64,000 bases of DNA, taken from assembly GCF_002573715.1 (NCBI RefSeq), contig NZ_PDHM01000027.1, positions 82,034-146,033 on the forward strand, in the 5' to 3' direction. Made by a program: the position numbers and the translations under genes. This DNA comes from Paenibacillus sp. EZ-K15 (lineage in GTDB: Bacteria > Bacillota > Bacilli > Paenibacillales > Paenibacillaceae). The notes beneath the pieces are model-generated. The model saw nothing but the letters and a program-made list of their open reading frames with translations, was not told the origin of the DNA and did no database searches. Positions within the stretch are counted from its first letter, which is position 1. Each line of letters starts with the position of its first letter. This document shows, piece by piece, positions 1 through 7,941 of the stretch.

Positions 1-902
1 ATCGTGATGGATTCCATTTTGCGATGAGCGGTGAACAGGATGGTTCCGCCTGGCGTCTCGTAGACACCGCGGCTCTTCATGCCAACGAAACGGTTCTCTA
101 CCATATCCACGCGACCGATGCCGTGTTTGCCACCCAGCTCGTTGAGCTTCTCCATTACTTGAAGCGGACTCATCGATTCGCCGTTCAGCGCAACGACATT
201 CCCTTGCTCAAACGTAAGCTCGAGGTATTCCGCCTCGTCTGGTGCATCCTCAGGCGATACGCTGAGCAGGTACATATCCTTGCTATCCTCTGCACTTGCA
301 TCGAACCAAGGATCTTCCAGCACACCGCTCTCATAACTGATATGGAGCAGGTTGCGGTCCATGGAGTAGGATTTGGCTGCAGATGCCGTTACCGGAATGC
401 CGTGCACTTCCGCGTAAGCAATCATCTCTGCGCGTCCCGGGAAGGAGTTGCGGAACTCCTCGATGCGCCAAGGCGCGATCACTTCAATGTCCGGTGCCAA
501 GCCGGCTACGCCCAGCTCAAAACGAACCTGGTCGTTTCCTTTACCGGTAGCGCCGTGCGCAATCGCCGTTGCGCCTTCGGCACGAGCGATATCCACCATG
601 CGTTTAGCAATCAATGGACGCGCGATGCTGGTCCCGAGCAGGTACTGCCCTTCGTACATGGCACCCGCCTGGAACATCGGATAGATGAAATCCGTTGCAA
701 ATTCGTCGCGCAGATCGTCGATGTATACTTTGGAGGCGCCTGTCGCCAGCGCTTTTTCCTCAAGTCCGTCCAGCTCTTCCTTCTGGCCGATATCAGCCGT
801 GAAAGCAATGATCTCCGCATCGTAGGTTTCTTTCAGCCACTTCAGAATAACGGACGTATCCAGGCCACCGGAATACGCCAGTACGATTTTTTGTTTTGCC
901 AT
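1..902 (-). CDS. argG: Argininosuccinate synthase, 3' end outside window
   Basis: ATP-dependent ligase joining citrulline and aspartate to give argininosuccinate, the penultimate step of arginine synthesis. Translating the minus strand from the ATG at 902 gives MAKQKIVLAYSGGLDTSV, with the N-type ATP pyrophosphatase P-loop SGGLDTS at residues 11-17, and further on the family's HGATGKGNDQVRFE segment. About 300 codons are present of the usual 400 or so; the frame stays open to the window edge, so the gene is truncated by the window only. A GGGAG sits 7 nt before the ATG. It follows argF after 106 nt and may have its own promoter (TATAAT at 944-949). Certain by motif. Confidence 0.97.
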   Translation of the reverse strand, partial: MAKQKIVLAYSGGLDTSVILKWLKETYDAEIIAFTADIGQKEELDGLEEKALATGASKVYIDDLRDEFATDFIYPMFQAGAMYEGQYLLGTSIARPLIAKRMVDIARAEGATAIAHGATGKGNDQVRFELGVAGLAPDIEVIAPWRIEEFRNSFPGRAEMIAYAEVHGIPVTASAAKSYSMDRNLLHISYESGVLEDPWFDASAEDSKDMYLLSVSPEDAPDEAEYLELTFEQGNVVALNGESMSPLQVMEKLNELGGKHGIGRVDMVENRFVGMKSRGVYETPGGTILFTAHRKMESIT

Positions 903-943
903 GGTTAAACTCCCTCTCTTTGTTACTAACAACCCTGTCGTTC

Positions 944-949
944 ATTATA
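944..949 (-). promoter_or_regulatory. Candidate argG -10 box
   Basis: A perfect TATAAT lies 42 nt before the argG start in the argF-argG gap. Only a weak -35 (GCGTCA, 17 bp upstream) is visible. It would let argG be transcribed separately from the arg operon. Confidence 0.35.
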
Positions 950-1008
950 CTAAAGATAACGTCCATTGACGCATTTTCATAGAGAATATCACTCTGTAAT
1001 AAAAGGCT

Positions 1009-1965
1009 TTATGCCATCAAAGCAACCATCAAAGCCTTCTGAGCATGGAGACGGTTCTCAGCCTGATCGAAAATAACGGAATTGGCACCGTCAATCACGC
1101 CTTCGCTAACCTCTTCGCCACGGTGGGCCGGAAGACAATGCAGGAACAAGTAATCCGGCTTCGCTGCCTTCACCAGCTCCTCATTCACCTGGTAGTCTGC
1201 AAACGCGGCTTCCCGCTGTGCCTGCTCCTCTTCAAAGCCCATGCTTGCCCATACATCCGTATAGATCACATCCGCATCCTTCGCGGCTTCGATCGGGTCT
1301 TGGGTGATCGTGATTTTGCCGCCCGTTTGCGCTGCGATCTCCTCGCTCAGCTTCACGATGCTGGCATCCGCCTCGTAGCCCTTGGGACTGGCCACAGCCA
1401 CATGCATGCCCATCTTGGCTCCGCCAATCAGGAGTGAATGCGCCATATTGTTGCCATCGCCGATAAAGGCCATTTTGAGGCCTTTCAGCTTGCCTTTGTG
1501 CTCCAGCACGGTCTGCAAATCAGCCAGTACCTGACATGGATGCGCCATGTCGCTCAGACCGTTGATAACCGGAATTGAGGAATATTTTGCCAGGTTGATC
1601 ACATTGTCGTGCCCGAAGGTACGGATCATCAGGCCGTCCAAATAACGGGACATCACCTGCGCCGTATCGCTGATCGGTTCGCCACGCCCGAGCTGAATAT
1701 CGTTTTTGCTTAAAAAGAGTGCATGTCCGCCCAGCTGGAACATGCCAGCCTCGAACGACACCCGCGTCCGCGTGGACGACTTCTCAAAAATCAAACCGAT
1801 TGTCTTGCCTTTCAGCGGCTGATAGACTTCACCGTTCTTCTGCTTGCGTTTGATCTCAATCGCCGAATCGAGCAAGAACTGAATCTCTTCCGTTGAGTAT
1901 TCATCCAGCTCGATCATATCCCGCCCTTTCAGGCTCAATTCCTTCACTTGTCCGCTTGCGGCCAT
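1009..1965 (-). CDS. argF: Ornithine carbamoyltransferase
   Basis: Cytoplasmic enzyme making citrulline from ornithine and carbamoyl phosphate. Visible motifs are the carbamoyl-phosphate loop SSTRTR, HPCQ, the ornithine-side FIGDGNN region and the FLHCLPAHRGEEV signature near the C-terminus. A slightly longer frame starts at 1971, but AAGGAGG (1975-1981) is only 3 nt from that ATG and 9 nt from the ATG at 1965, so I choose 1965, giving 318 residues, normal for the family. Fifth gene of the arg operon, 57 nt after argD. Confidence 0.97.
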   Translation of the reverse strand: MAASGQVKELSLKGRDMIELDEYSTEEIQFLLDSAIEIKRKQKNGEVYQPLKGKTIGLIFEKSSTRTRVSFEAGMFQLGGHALFLSKNDIQLGRGEPISDTAQVMSRYLDGLMIRTFGHDNVINLAKYSSIPVINGLSDMAHPCQVLADLQTVLEHKGKLKGLKMAFIGDGNNMAHSLLIGGAKMGMHVAVASPKGYEADASIVKLSEEIAAQTGGKITITQDPIEAAKDADVIYTDVWASMGFEEEQAQREAAFADYQVNEELVKAAKPDYLFLHCLPAHRGEEVSEGVIDGANSVIFDQAENRLHAQKALMVALMA

Positions 1966-2022
1966 ATCCATCAGCCTCCTTAACCATGCTGTTATTGTCC
2001 AAAATGCTGCTGCACGATCCTT

Positions 2023-3243
2023 CTATGCTTGGCTAACCGCCGTATGCTCATGTATAAGTTCCGTAACAATCGATACCGCCTGGTCGATCTCTTGTTTTGT
2101 GACGTACAGATTCGGAAGCAGCCTGATCACATTCGGTCCTGCCGTTACGAACAGCAGCCCGCGGCTCTGTCCTTTCAGTACCAGCTCGCCAACTGGTTCA
2201 GCGCATTCGATGCCGATCAGCAGTCCTTTACCCCGGATCGCCTTCACAAAAGGATGACTGCCCAGGCTCTCATTCAGCTTGGTCATCAAATATTCTCCAG
2301 CTTCGGCCGCGCGCTGCGGCACGTTGTCTTCCAGCATCGTCTCGATGGTGGCCTGGATAACGGCGCTGGCAATCGGCGTGCCGCCAAACGTCGTGGCATG
2401 GCTTCCTGCCGTGAAGGCTTCGCGCAAGTAAGCTTTGCCCAGCATCGCGCCAACCGGGAACCCGGAACCGAGCCCTTTGGCTACGGTAAAAATATCCGGC
2501 TCAATGCCGTAATGCTCGTGCGCAAACAGCTTGCCGGTTCGGCCCATGCCCGTCTGCACCTCGTCGACAATCAGCAGCAGTCCGTGCTTCTTGCACTGCC
2601 CGGTGACGGCTTGCAGGAACTCCGGCTCCACCGGATGCACGCCGCCCTCCGCCTGCACCATTTCGATCATGATGGCGGCGGTGTTGTCGTTAATGGCCGC
2701 TTCCAGTGCCGGAAGGTCATGCAGCGGAACGCTTTTGAAGCCTGCCGGAAGCGGAAGGAAGCCTTCCTTTACCTTATCCTGGCCGGTTGCCGTCAGCGTA
2801 GCCAACGTCCGTCCATGGAAGGACTGCGTAAACGTAATGACCTCGTACCGTCCCGTTCCCTTCACCTTCTGATGGTAGCGGCGCGCCAGCTTAATGGCCG
2901 CTTCGTTCGCTTCGGCTCCGCTGTTGCAGAAAAAAACGGCGTCAGCGCAGGTGTTGGCTGTCAGCAGCTCAGCTGCTTTTTCCTGACCGGGAATGTGGAA
3001 CAGGTTCGAGACATGCCACAATTCATCCAGTTGGGCCTTCAGCTTCTCTTTCACCTTTACCGGAGCATGGCCGAGATTCGTTACCGCCAGACCGGCCATA
3101 AAATCAAGATATTTGTTGCCTTGATCGTCCCATAACCAGCTGCCTTCCCCTTTGACCAGGGCGATTGGATATCTGGCATACGTTTGGAACAATGAGCTTT
3201 CATTCGCTGCTTTAACACCGCCTGCTGCTGATTCTTTTCCCAT
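2023..3243 (-). CDS. argD: Acetylornithine aminotransferase
   Basis: PLP-dependent class III aminotransferase converting N-acetylglutamate semialdehyde to N-acetylornithine. The protein shows the N-terminal FMAGLAVTNLGH segment, FCNSGAEANEAAIKLAR, the LIVDEVQTGMGRTG cofactor motif and the catalytic lysine in FTVAKGLGSG. The open frame reaches 3336, but the extra 31 residues are not family-like; AAAGGAG at 3256-3262 precedes the ATG at 3243 by 12 nt, giving 406 residues, the usual size. It is separated from argB by 275 nt that contain a repeat element (3371-3464). Confidence 0.96.
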   Translation of the reverse strand: MGKESAAGGVKAANESSLFQTYARYPIALVKGEGSWLWDDQGNKYLDFMAGLAVTNLGHAPVKVKEKLKAQLDELWHVSNLFHIPGQEKAAELLTANTCADAVFFCNSGAEANEAAIKLARRYHQKVKGTGRYEVITFTQSFHGRTLATLTATGQDKVKEGFLPLPAGFKSVPLHDLPALEAAINDNTAAIMIEMVQAEGGVHPVEPEFLQAVTGQCKKHGLLLIVDEVQTGMGRTGKLFAHEHYGIEPDIFTVAKGLGSGFPVGAMLGKAYLREAFTAGSHATTFGGTPIASAVIQATIETMLEDNVPQRAAEAGEYLMTKLNESLGSHPFVKAIRGKGLLIGIECAEPVGELVLKGQSRGLLFVTAGPNVIRLLPNLYVTKQEIDQAVSIVTELIHEHTAVSQA

Positions 3244-3518
3244 GACCTTCACACACTCCTTTGCATATGGCATTGCTTCGTGTTTCACAATTGGAACATC
3301 TCCCGATAAGGGCATCCATTTATGCTTAACCAACACTGCGAATTCGGATCATTCCTCCGATCCCTGTTGCCCACAGAATTTTATTGAATGATGTAAACTA
3401 GGATAAATTCCGTGGACAAAGGGGCACGCTTCGCTTCTCCGGAATGATTCCGCCTTCTCCGTTGAAGTTTTCATATAGTTACGGTTTGAATATCAAATCG
3501 TAACTTGTTCCATCCTTA
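3244..3518. other. argB-argD spacer
   Basis: Non-coding gap inside an otherwise tight operon. It contains the repeat element described at 3371-3464 and a second imperfect palindrome at 3479-3505 (GTTACGgTTTGA / TCAAAtCGTAAC). No T-run follows either hairpin on the minus strand, so neither looks like a simple terminator. Confidence 0.6.
3371..3464 (+). repeat. Dispersed element family 2, copy 1
   Basis: A hairpin (CCACAGAATTTtAT at 3371-3384 with ATAAATTCCGTGG at 3403-3415) is followed by a block running ACAAAGG, CTTCGCTT, TCC, ATTCCGCC, TCTCCG. The same order and spacing occur at 60152-60250. The hairpin arms differ in sequence between the copies but pair in each. Confidence 0.65.
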
Positions 3519-4355
3519 CTACATCCGCACGATGCGCGTTCCCAGCACTTCTCCACCCAACACTCGGCTCAGTACATTCGGCTCGCTTCCGTCCACGATG
3601 ACGACCTCGCTCACTTTGCCGTGAATGCAGCTGATGGCCGCTCTGACCTTCGGTATCATGCCGCCGTAGATTTCGCCTGTTCCGATCATGTCCTCGATCT
3701 CCTGCACCGTCACGGTCGGAAGCACCCGCTTCTCGCCGCCTGCTCCCTTCATGATCCCGGGCACGTCGGTGACAACGATCATCCGGTACACCCCCAGGTG
3801 GGAGGCAACGGCACCGGCCGCCGTATCTGCATTAATGTTGTAGCGCTGACCGGATGGATCCACCCCGATCGGTGCAACTACAGGCATATAGCCCATTTCC
3901 AGCACGCCGCTCAGAATTGACGACTTCACAAATGTCACATCGCCGACCCAGCCAACCTCCGCGTGGTTCGTCACCGGTTTGGCCTCAATCAGTCCGCCGT
4001 CCGAGCCGGACAAGCCGATAGCAGAGCCGCCCACGCTTTGAATCCGCCTTACGATCTGTTTATTGATGGTGCCCGCAAGGACCATCTCCACGACATCCAG
4101 CACATCCTCCGTCGTCTTGCGCAGCCCGTTCACAAACTCGGTCTCAATACCGAGTTTCTCCAGATTGCCGGAGATCGCGGGTCCACCGCCATGAACGATA
4201 ACAGGTTTGACTCCATTTTGCTGCAGATCCTTTAAATCCTCGAAGAAGCTGTCAGGAAGCGCAGCGAGCGTGCTGCCGCCGCATTTCATGACAAACGTAT
4301 CTGCACCTGTTGTTTGGACCGACAACGTATCCTTTTGATCGATCGTGCTCTTCAT
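3519..4355 (-). CDS. argB: Acetylglutamate kinase
   Basis: Phosphorylates N-acetylglutamate, usually the feedback-controlled step of arginine synthesis. Amino-acid kinase fold: FVMKCGGSTL near residue 22, the VIVHGGGPAI glycine loop, NINADTAAGAVA and VTDVPGIM, ending in EIYGGMIPKVRAA. Its 278 residues include a 15-20-residue N-terminal extension relative to short family members, but GGAGGA 7 nt before the ATG supports the start. 31 nt after argJ. Confidence 0.96.
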   Translation of the reverse strand: MKSTIDQKDTLSVQTTGADTFVMKCGGSTLAALPDSFFEDLKDLQQNGVKPVIVHGGGPAISGNLEKLGIETEFVNGLRKTTEDVLDVVEMVLAGTINKQIVRRIQSVGGSAIGLSGSDGGLIEAKPVTNHAEVGWVGDVTFVKSSILSGVLEMGYMPVVAPIGVDPSGQRYNINADTAAGAVASHLGVYRMIVVTDVPGIMKGAGGEKRVLPTVTVQEIEDMIGTGEIYGGMIPKVRAAISCIHGKVSEVVIVDGSEPNVLSRVLGGEVLGTRIVRM

Positions 4356-4386
4356 AGCCGTCTCCTCCGTCCTACTGAATATTTAT

Positions 4387-5613
4387 CTACGTACGATAAG
4401 CTGCATTAATGCGGACATAGTCATAAGTTAAATCACAGCCCCAGGCCGTAGCCGAGCCATTTCCGATATGCAGCTTCACGTCAATATCCACGGTTTCACC
4501 CTGGAGGTAAACCAGAGCCGCATCCTCGTCAAAAGCAACGGGCCTTGACTGCTCCAGCACCGAAATCGGACCGATGGCAATATCCACCGTCTCCGGATTG
4601 ACCGGACGGCCCGCACGGCCGACAGCCGCAATAATGCGTCCCCAGTTAGCATCTGCGCCGAACACCGCAGATTTGACCAGGCTGGAACCAATGATCGTCT
4701 TGGCGATGGCTTGCGCGTCATCGTCGCTTTCGGCGCCGTTCACGCGAACCTCGATCAGGCGGGAAGCTCCCTCTCCGTCACGTGCAATCGCCTTCGCCAG
4801 CTGCTGGCACACATAATGGAATCCGGCTGCAAATGCATCCCAATCCGGATGCTCCGGCGATAGCACGTCATGTCCTGCCAGGCCGCTGGCCATCGCAACC
4901 AGCATATCGTTGGTGCTTGTATCCCCATCCACCGTAATCATATTAAAGGTCAGGTTGGTCGTTTGGCGCAGCAGCAGCTGCAGCGCTTCCTGACCAATGA
5001 CCGCATCTGTCGTCATGAATCCGAGCATGGTCGCCATGTTCGGATGAATCATCCCCGACCCCTTCGCCGTTCCGGCGATAGTCACCTTCGTACCGTTAAC
5101 TTGTACGGTGACGCAGGCTTCCTTTTTCACGAGATCGGTTGTCAAAATCGCCTGGCTGAAGCTTTCAGCCCCCTCGCTTCCGCCGCTGAGTCGTGCAGGC
5201 AGGCCGGCGATACCCGAGGAAACGCGGTCCATCTTCAGCAGTTCCCCGATGACTCCCGTTGAGGCGACAGCCACATCGTTCTCATCCAGACCGAATTGCG
5301 CAGATGTGCTAGCTCGCATCGTATAAGCATCCTCTTCACCCTGCTTACCTGTACAGGCGTTGGCGTTCCCGCTATTGACGACGATAGCGCGAAGCTTACC
5401 GTCCTGCAGGCTTTCACGCGTCACCTTCAGTGGTGCCGCTTGAATGAGGTTTGTCGTGTATACAGCAGCCGCCACGGCAGGCACATCACATACAATGACG
5501 CCCAGATCGTTACGGTCGGTTTTCTTAAGTCCACAGTGGAGTCCAGCAGCTTTAAACCCTTGCGGTGTTACGATGCTGCCCCCATCAATAATCGCAAACA
5601 TATTCTCTCCCAT
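4387..5613 (-). CDS. argJ: Bifunctional ornithine acetyltransferase / N-acetylglutamate synthase
   Basis: Recycles the acetyl group from N-acetylornithine to glutamate. The precursor self-cleaves before the threonine of the MATMLGF motif (Thr195 in this numbering) to give alpha and beta chains; the motif is intact, preceded by AKGSGMIHPN. IVVNSGNANACTG and VDGDTSTNDM are also visible. The first ATG (5613) lacks a good ribosome site; the ATG four codons in follows GGGAG by 5 nt and may be the real start. 18 nt after argC. Whether it is bifunctional or only recycles acetyl groups cannot be read from sequence. Confidence 0.95.
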   Translation of the reverse strand: MGENMFAIIDGGSIVTPQGFKAAGLHCGLKKTDRNDLGVIVCDVPAVAAAVYTTNLIQAAPLKVTRESLQDGKLRAIVVNSGNANACTGKQGEEDAYTMRASTSAQFGLDENDVAVASTGVIGELLKMDRVSSGIAGLPARLSGGSEGAESFSQAILTTDLVKKEACVTVQVNGTKVTIAGTAKGSGMIHPNMATMLGFMTTDAVIGQEALQLLLRQTTNLTFNMITVDGDTSTNDMLVAMASGLAGHDVLSPEHPDWDAFAAGFHYVCQQLAKAIARDGEGASRLIEVRVNGAESDDDAQAIAKTIIGSSLVKSAVFGADANWGRIIAAVGRAGRPVNPETVDIAIGPISVLEQSRPVAFDEDAALVYLQGETVDIDVKLHIGNGSATAWGCDLTYDYVRINAAYRT

Positions 5614-5631
5614 GTCTGTATCCCCAGCCGC

Positions 5632-6687
5632 TTACGGATAAATCGGCGTAAACGTAAGTCCGAGGCTCTCCTCCCATCCCATCATCAAATTCAGGTTCTG
5701 GATCGCTTGCCCGGCCGCACCCTTCACCACGTTGTCAATGACCGATATAATGGTCACTCTGTTCGTACGCGCATCCACCGCAAATCCGATATCGCAGAAG
5801 TTCGACCCGGTGACTTCTTTTGTCGCAGGCCATACGCCCAAGTCACGGATTCTCACAAACTGGCGGTCCTTGAAATACTGGCGATACAGCTCAATGAAAT
5901 CCTCTTCCGTATAAGGGCCATTCAGCGTGGCATACATAGTGGTCATGATTCCCCGCGTCATCGGGACCATATGGGTTGTAAAAGTAACCGTAATCGGTTC
6001 GCCAGCTACCTGAGTCAATATCTGCTCAACCTCGGGAATATGTTGGTGCTTATTTACCTTATAGGCTTTAAAATTCTCGTTAATTTCGGCATAATGCGTC
6101 ATCAAACTCGTTCCCCGGCCTGCACCGGACAAGCCGGATTTGGCATCGATAATAAGAGAAGAGGCATCAATCCATCCCGCACTAATTGCCGGAATCAGCC
6201 CGAGCAGCGTTGCTGTCGGATAACAGCCCGGATTGGAGATGAAATCCACATCGCGGACCTCTTCGCCAAACACTTCGCATAGGCCATATACAGCCTTCTC
6301 CAAAAGTTCCGCACTCGGAGCCGTGTGCTTATACCACTGTTCATACACTGCCCCGTCCTTCAAGCGAAAATCTCCCGAGAGATCAATGACCTTCAGGCCT
6401 GCATCCAGCAGCTCCGGCACCAGCTTGGCACTGACGCCCGAAGGTGTGGCCGCAAACACCAGATCTGCCACCTCCGCGATTTCCGCTGGATTAACACCAT
6501 CCAGGTTCCGGGTCATGATATTCGTCAAATGCGGAAAACCGTCCGATATCGGCACGCCTGCAGTCGATGAAGAGATTACCGATGTAATCTCAACGCGCGG
6601 GTGCGCTTGCAGCAACCGGATCAGTTCCACGCCACCGTAACCGGTAGATCCAACAATAGCAACTTTTATTGTATTTGTGTCCGTCAT
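5632..6687 (-). CDS. argC: N-acetyl-gamma-glutamyl-phosphate reductase
   Basis: NADPH-dependent reductase giving N-acetylglutamate semialdehyde. N-terminal nucleotide fold VAIVGSTGYGGVELIRLL (residues 9-26), catalytic cysteine in FISNPGCYPTA (Cys155), and KSGLSGAGRG. 351 residues, family length. First gene of the arg operon, so its long upstream leader (6688-6990) is the natural place for control of the whole pathway. Confidence 0.96.
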   Translation of the reverse strand: MTDTNTIKVAIVGSTGYGGVELIRLLQAHPRVEITSVISSSTAGVPISDGFPHLTNIMTRNLDGVNPAEIAEVADLVFAATPSGVSAKLVPELLDAGLKVIDLSGDFRLKDGAVYEQWYKHTAPSAELLEKAVYGLCEVFGEEVRDVDFISNPGCYPTATLLGLIPAISAGWIDASSLIIDAKSGLSGAGRGTSLMTHYAEINENFKAYKVNKHQHIPEVEQILTQVAGEPITVTFTTHMVPMTRGIMTTMYATLNGPYTEEDFIELYRQYFKDRQFVRIRDLGVWPATKEVTGSNFCDIGFAVDARTNRVTIISVIDNVVKGAAGQAIQNLNLMMGWEESLGLTFTPIYP

Positions 6688-7079
6688 TTATCCTCATCCC
6701 TCTCCCCAAGGAACAGCCGAAGGACCTTATGCAAGGTCCCATTCATCCATTCCCTTCATCTCTACGTCATGCCCATCCGTTTCCATCTTTCGATCGATTC
6801 ACATTGCCCCCTGAGCTCTGCCCTTGACGTGGAAAGCCATAGAAATCAAGTGACTGCTGATGCTCTTGATATGGTTTTCCATCGTGAAGCAGTCAGGCTA
6901 GTGATGATCTTGTTCGGAAGTCTTCTGTCTCCTGCGTTAAAACGACGCTTTCTTCATAGGGTATTCATTGACTTTATCCGTCTCATAAATATGTATTATT
7001 ATACGACTGTATTCATATAAATACAATGGATTATTCAAATTTGGTCCCATTGCAAATGAATTCCAAGCGCCTTCAATGT
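6688..7079 (-). promoter_or_regulatory. argC upstream region and long leader RNA
   Basis: No supported gene. The minus strand holds a promoter at 6998-7026 and then about 300 nt of leader. In the leader, the 11-nt arms at 6871-6881 and 6830-6840, and the 6-nt arms at 6865-6870 and 6845-6850, make one stacked stem. Its 14-nt loop includes AGCAGTCA (6851-6858), which is complementary to TGACTGCT at 6888-6895 just upstream. A second hairpin (GGACCTT / AAGGTCC, 6722-6739) lies about 35 nt before the argC start. No T-box signature was seen. Confidence 0.6.
6998..7026 (-). promoter_or_regulatory. argC operon promoter (sigma-A), possible arginine-repressor sites
   Basis: Reads TTGTAT, 17 bp, TATAAT on the minus strand. 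AT-rich TGAATA-type half sites resembling Bacillus ARG boxes overlap it (TTTGAATAATCCATTG at 7024-7039 and TATATGAATACA just inside), which fits repression by an AhrC/ArgR protein. The repressor role is inference. Confidence 0.6.
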
Positions 7080-7649
7080 CTAAAGAGTCGATTCAAATTC
7101 TTCTTTTAGAATGGAATACAATTTGAGGTCCCAATGCTGACCTTTGATTTTGATCCCCTTCCTCAACGTTCCCTCATAGGACATGCCGATCTTCTCCATG
7201 ACACGCTGAGAGCCGATGTTCCCTTCTATGCAACGAGCCTGGATGCGCACAAGATCCATTTCGCCAAATCCGAGTTTCAGTAACGCGGAGGCTGCTTCCG
7301 TCATAAGACCTTGTCCCCAACAATCCCGCGCGAGTACGTAACCGATCTCCGCACTCTGCTGTTCGGGCTTCCACCACACAAAATCCACCGTCCCCACCAA
7401 ACGCCCACTCTCCTTCAGCTCGATCCCCCAAGGGGCAATATCATGCTTGGCATACTGGACTAGTATAAACTGGATGAATTTCTTACTGTCATCGATCGAG
7501 CGATGGGTTTCCCATGTTACGTACTTGGCAACCTCATCATCAGAGGCATAGGTATACATCTGATCCGCATCCTGCATCGATATTCTGCGAAGCCGCAGGC
7601 GCTCGGTTTCCAGCACCGGCAAATTAGCAAAGATCTGTTCGATTTCCAT
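7080..7649 (-). CDS. GNAT-family N-acetyltransferase (RimJ/RimL type)
   Basis: Acetyl-CoA-dependent acyltransferase of the RimJ/RimL group; the substrate cannot be inferred. The N-terminal LETERLRLRRI strand, the acceptor-side WGIELKESGRLVGTVDF, and the acetyl-CoA loop RDCWGQGLMTEA with a downstream RVMEKIGMSYEGTLR segment are all present. The start at 7649 (MEIEQIFANL, 189 residues) is preferred over the ORF start at 7670 because a GGGGGT stretch lies just upstream. Monocistronic; related proteins acetylate ribosomal protein N-termini or small molecules. Confidence 0.88.
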   Translation of the reverse strand: MEIEQIFANLPVLETERLRLRRISMQDADQMYTYASDDEVAKYVTWETHRSIDDSKKFIQFILVQYAKHDIAPWGIELKESGRLVGTVDFVWWKPEQQSAEIGYVLARDCWGQGLMTEAASALLKLGFGEMDLVRIQARCIEGNIGSQRVMEKIGMSYEGTLRKGIKIKGQHWDLKLYSILKEEFESTL

Positions 7650-7781
7650 AATCCCCCACCCCCTGCACAATATTAGATACCATTATATGCTCTTTACTAG
7701 AAAAATAAAGAAAAATTCAAGGTCTTCGATCAGCCCCCACCGAAAAGCCGATTCCATTAGAAAAACGACTATCGGCGTCCT

Positions 7782-7858
7782 TCACAAATGTCAGACCGCG
7801 TTTAGAGAAAATTTTTCTTACGATTACCGAATGGTTCAGCTTTGCTGAAACCCTATCG
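7782..7858 (+). repeat. Dispersed element family 1, copy A
   Basis: Begins TTCACA and contains GACCGCGTTTAGAG (7794-7807) and ATTTTTCTT, followed by a small hairpin GGTTCAGC-TTT-GCTGAAACC. The conserved block matches the minus strand at 10274-10304 in 27 of 31 positions, and more loosely 34200-34231. Confidence 0.65.
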
Positions 7859-7873
7859 ATTCTATAATTCCAC

Positions 7874-7930
7874 AAAAAAAGAGACGGTGATATACACCGC
7901 CTTTCGTGTATCGAGAACCTCTCGACACCG
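7874..7930 (-). terminator. Terminator after yitT
   Basis: On the minus strand a hairpin TCGAGA-GGT-TCTCGA is followed by CGGTG-TATAT-CACCG and then seven T residues. Confidence 0.65.
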
Positions 7931-7941
7931 CTTCTATTATG

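Larger units (their letters stand above)
7650..7941. other. GNAT-yitT spacer
   Basis: No gene seen. It holds the yitT terminator (7874-7930) and copy A of a dispersed element (7782-7858). Confidence 0.6.

Noticed and set aside
24..908. 294-codon plus-strand open frame
   Set aside because: Antisense of the real argG, which runs off the window edge.
2029..3135. 368-codon plus-strand open frame
   Set aside because: Antisense shadow of argD.
5296..6282. 328-codon plus-strand open frame
   Set aside because: Antisense shadow of argJ/argC; no recognisable domain.
6688..7000. T-box riboswitch in the argC leader
   Set aside because: The conserved antiterminator sequence (AGGGTGGNACCGCG) and a specifier loop pattern are absent.
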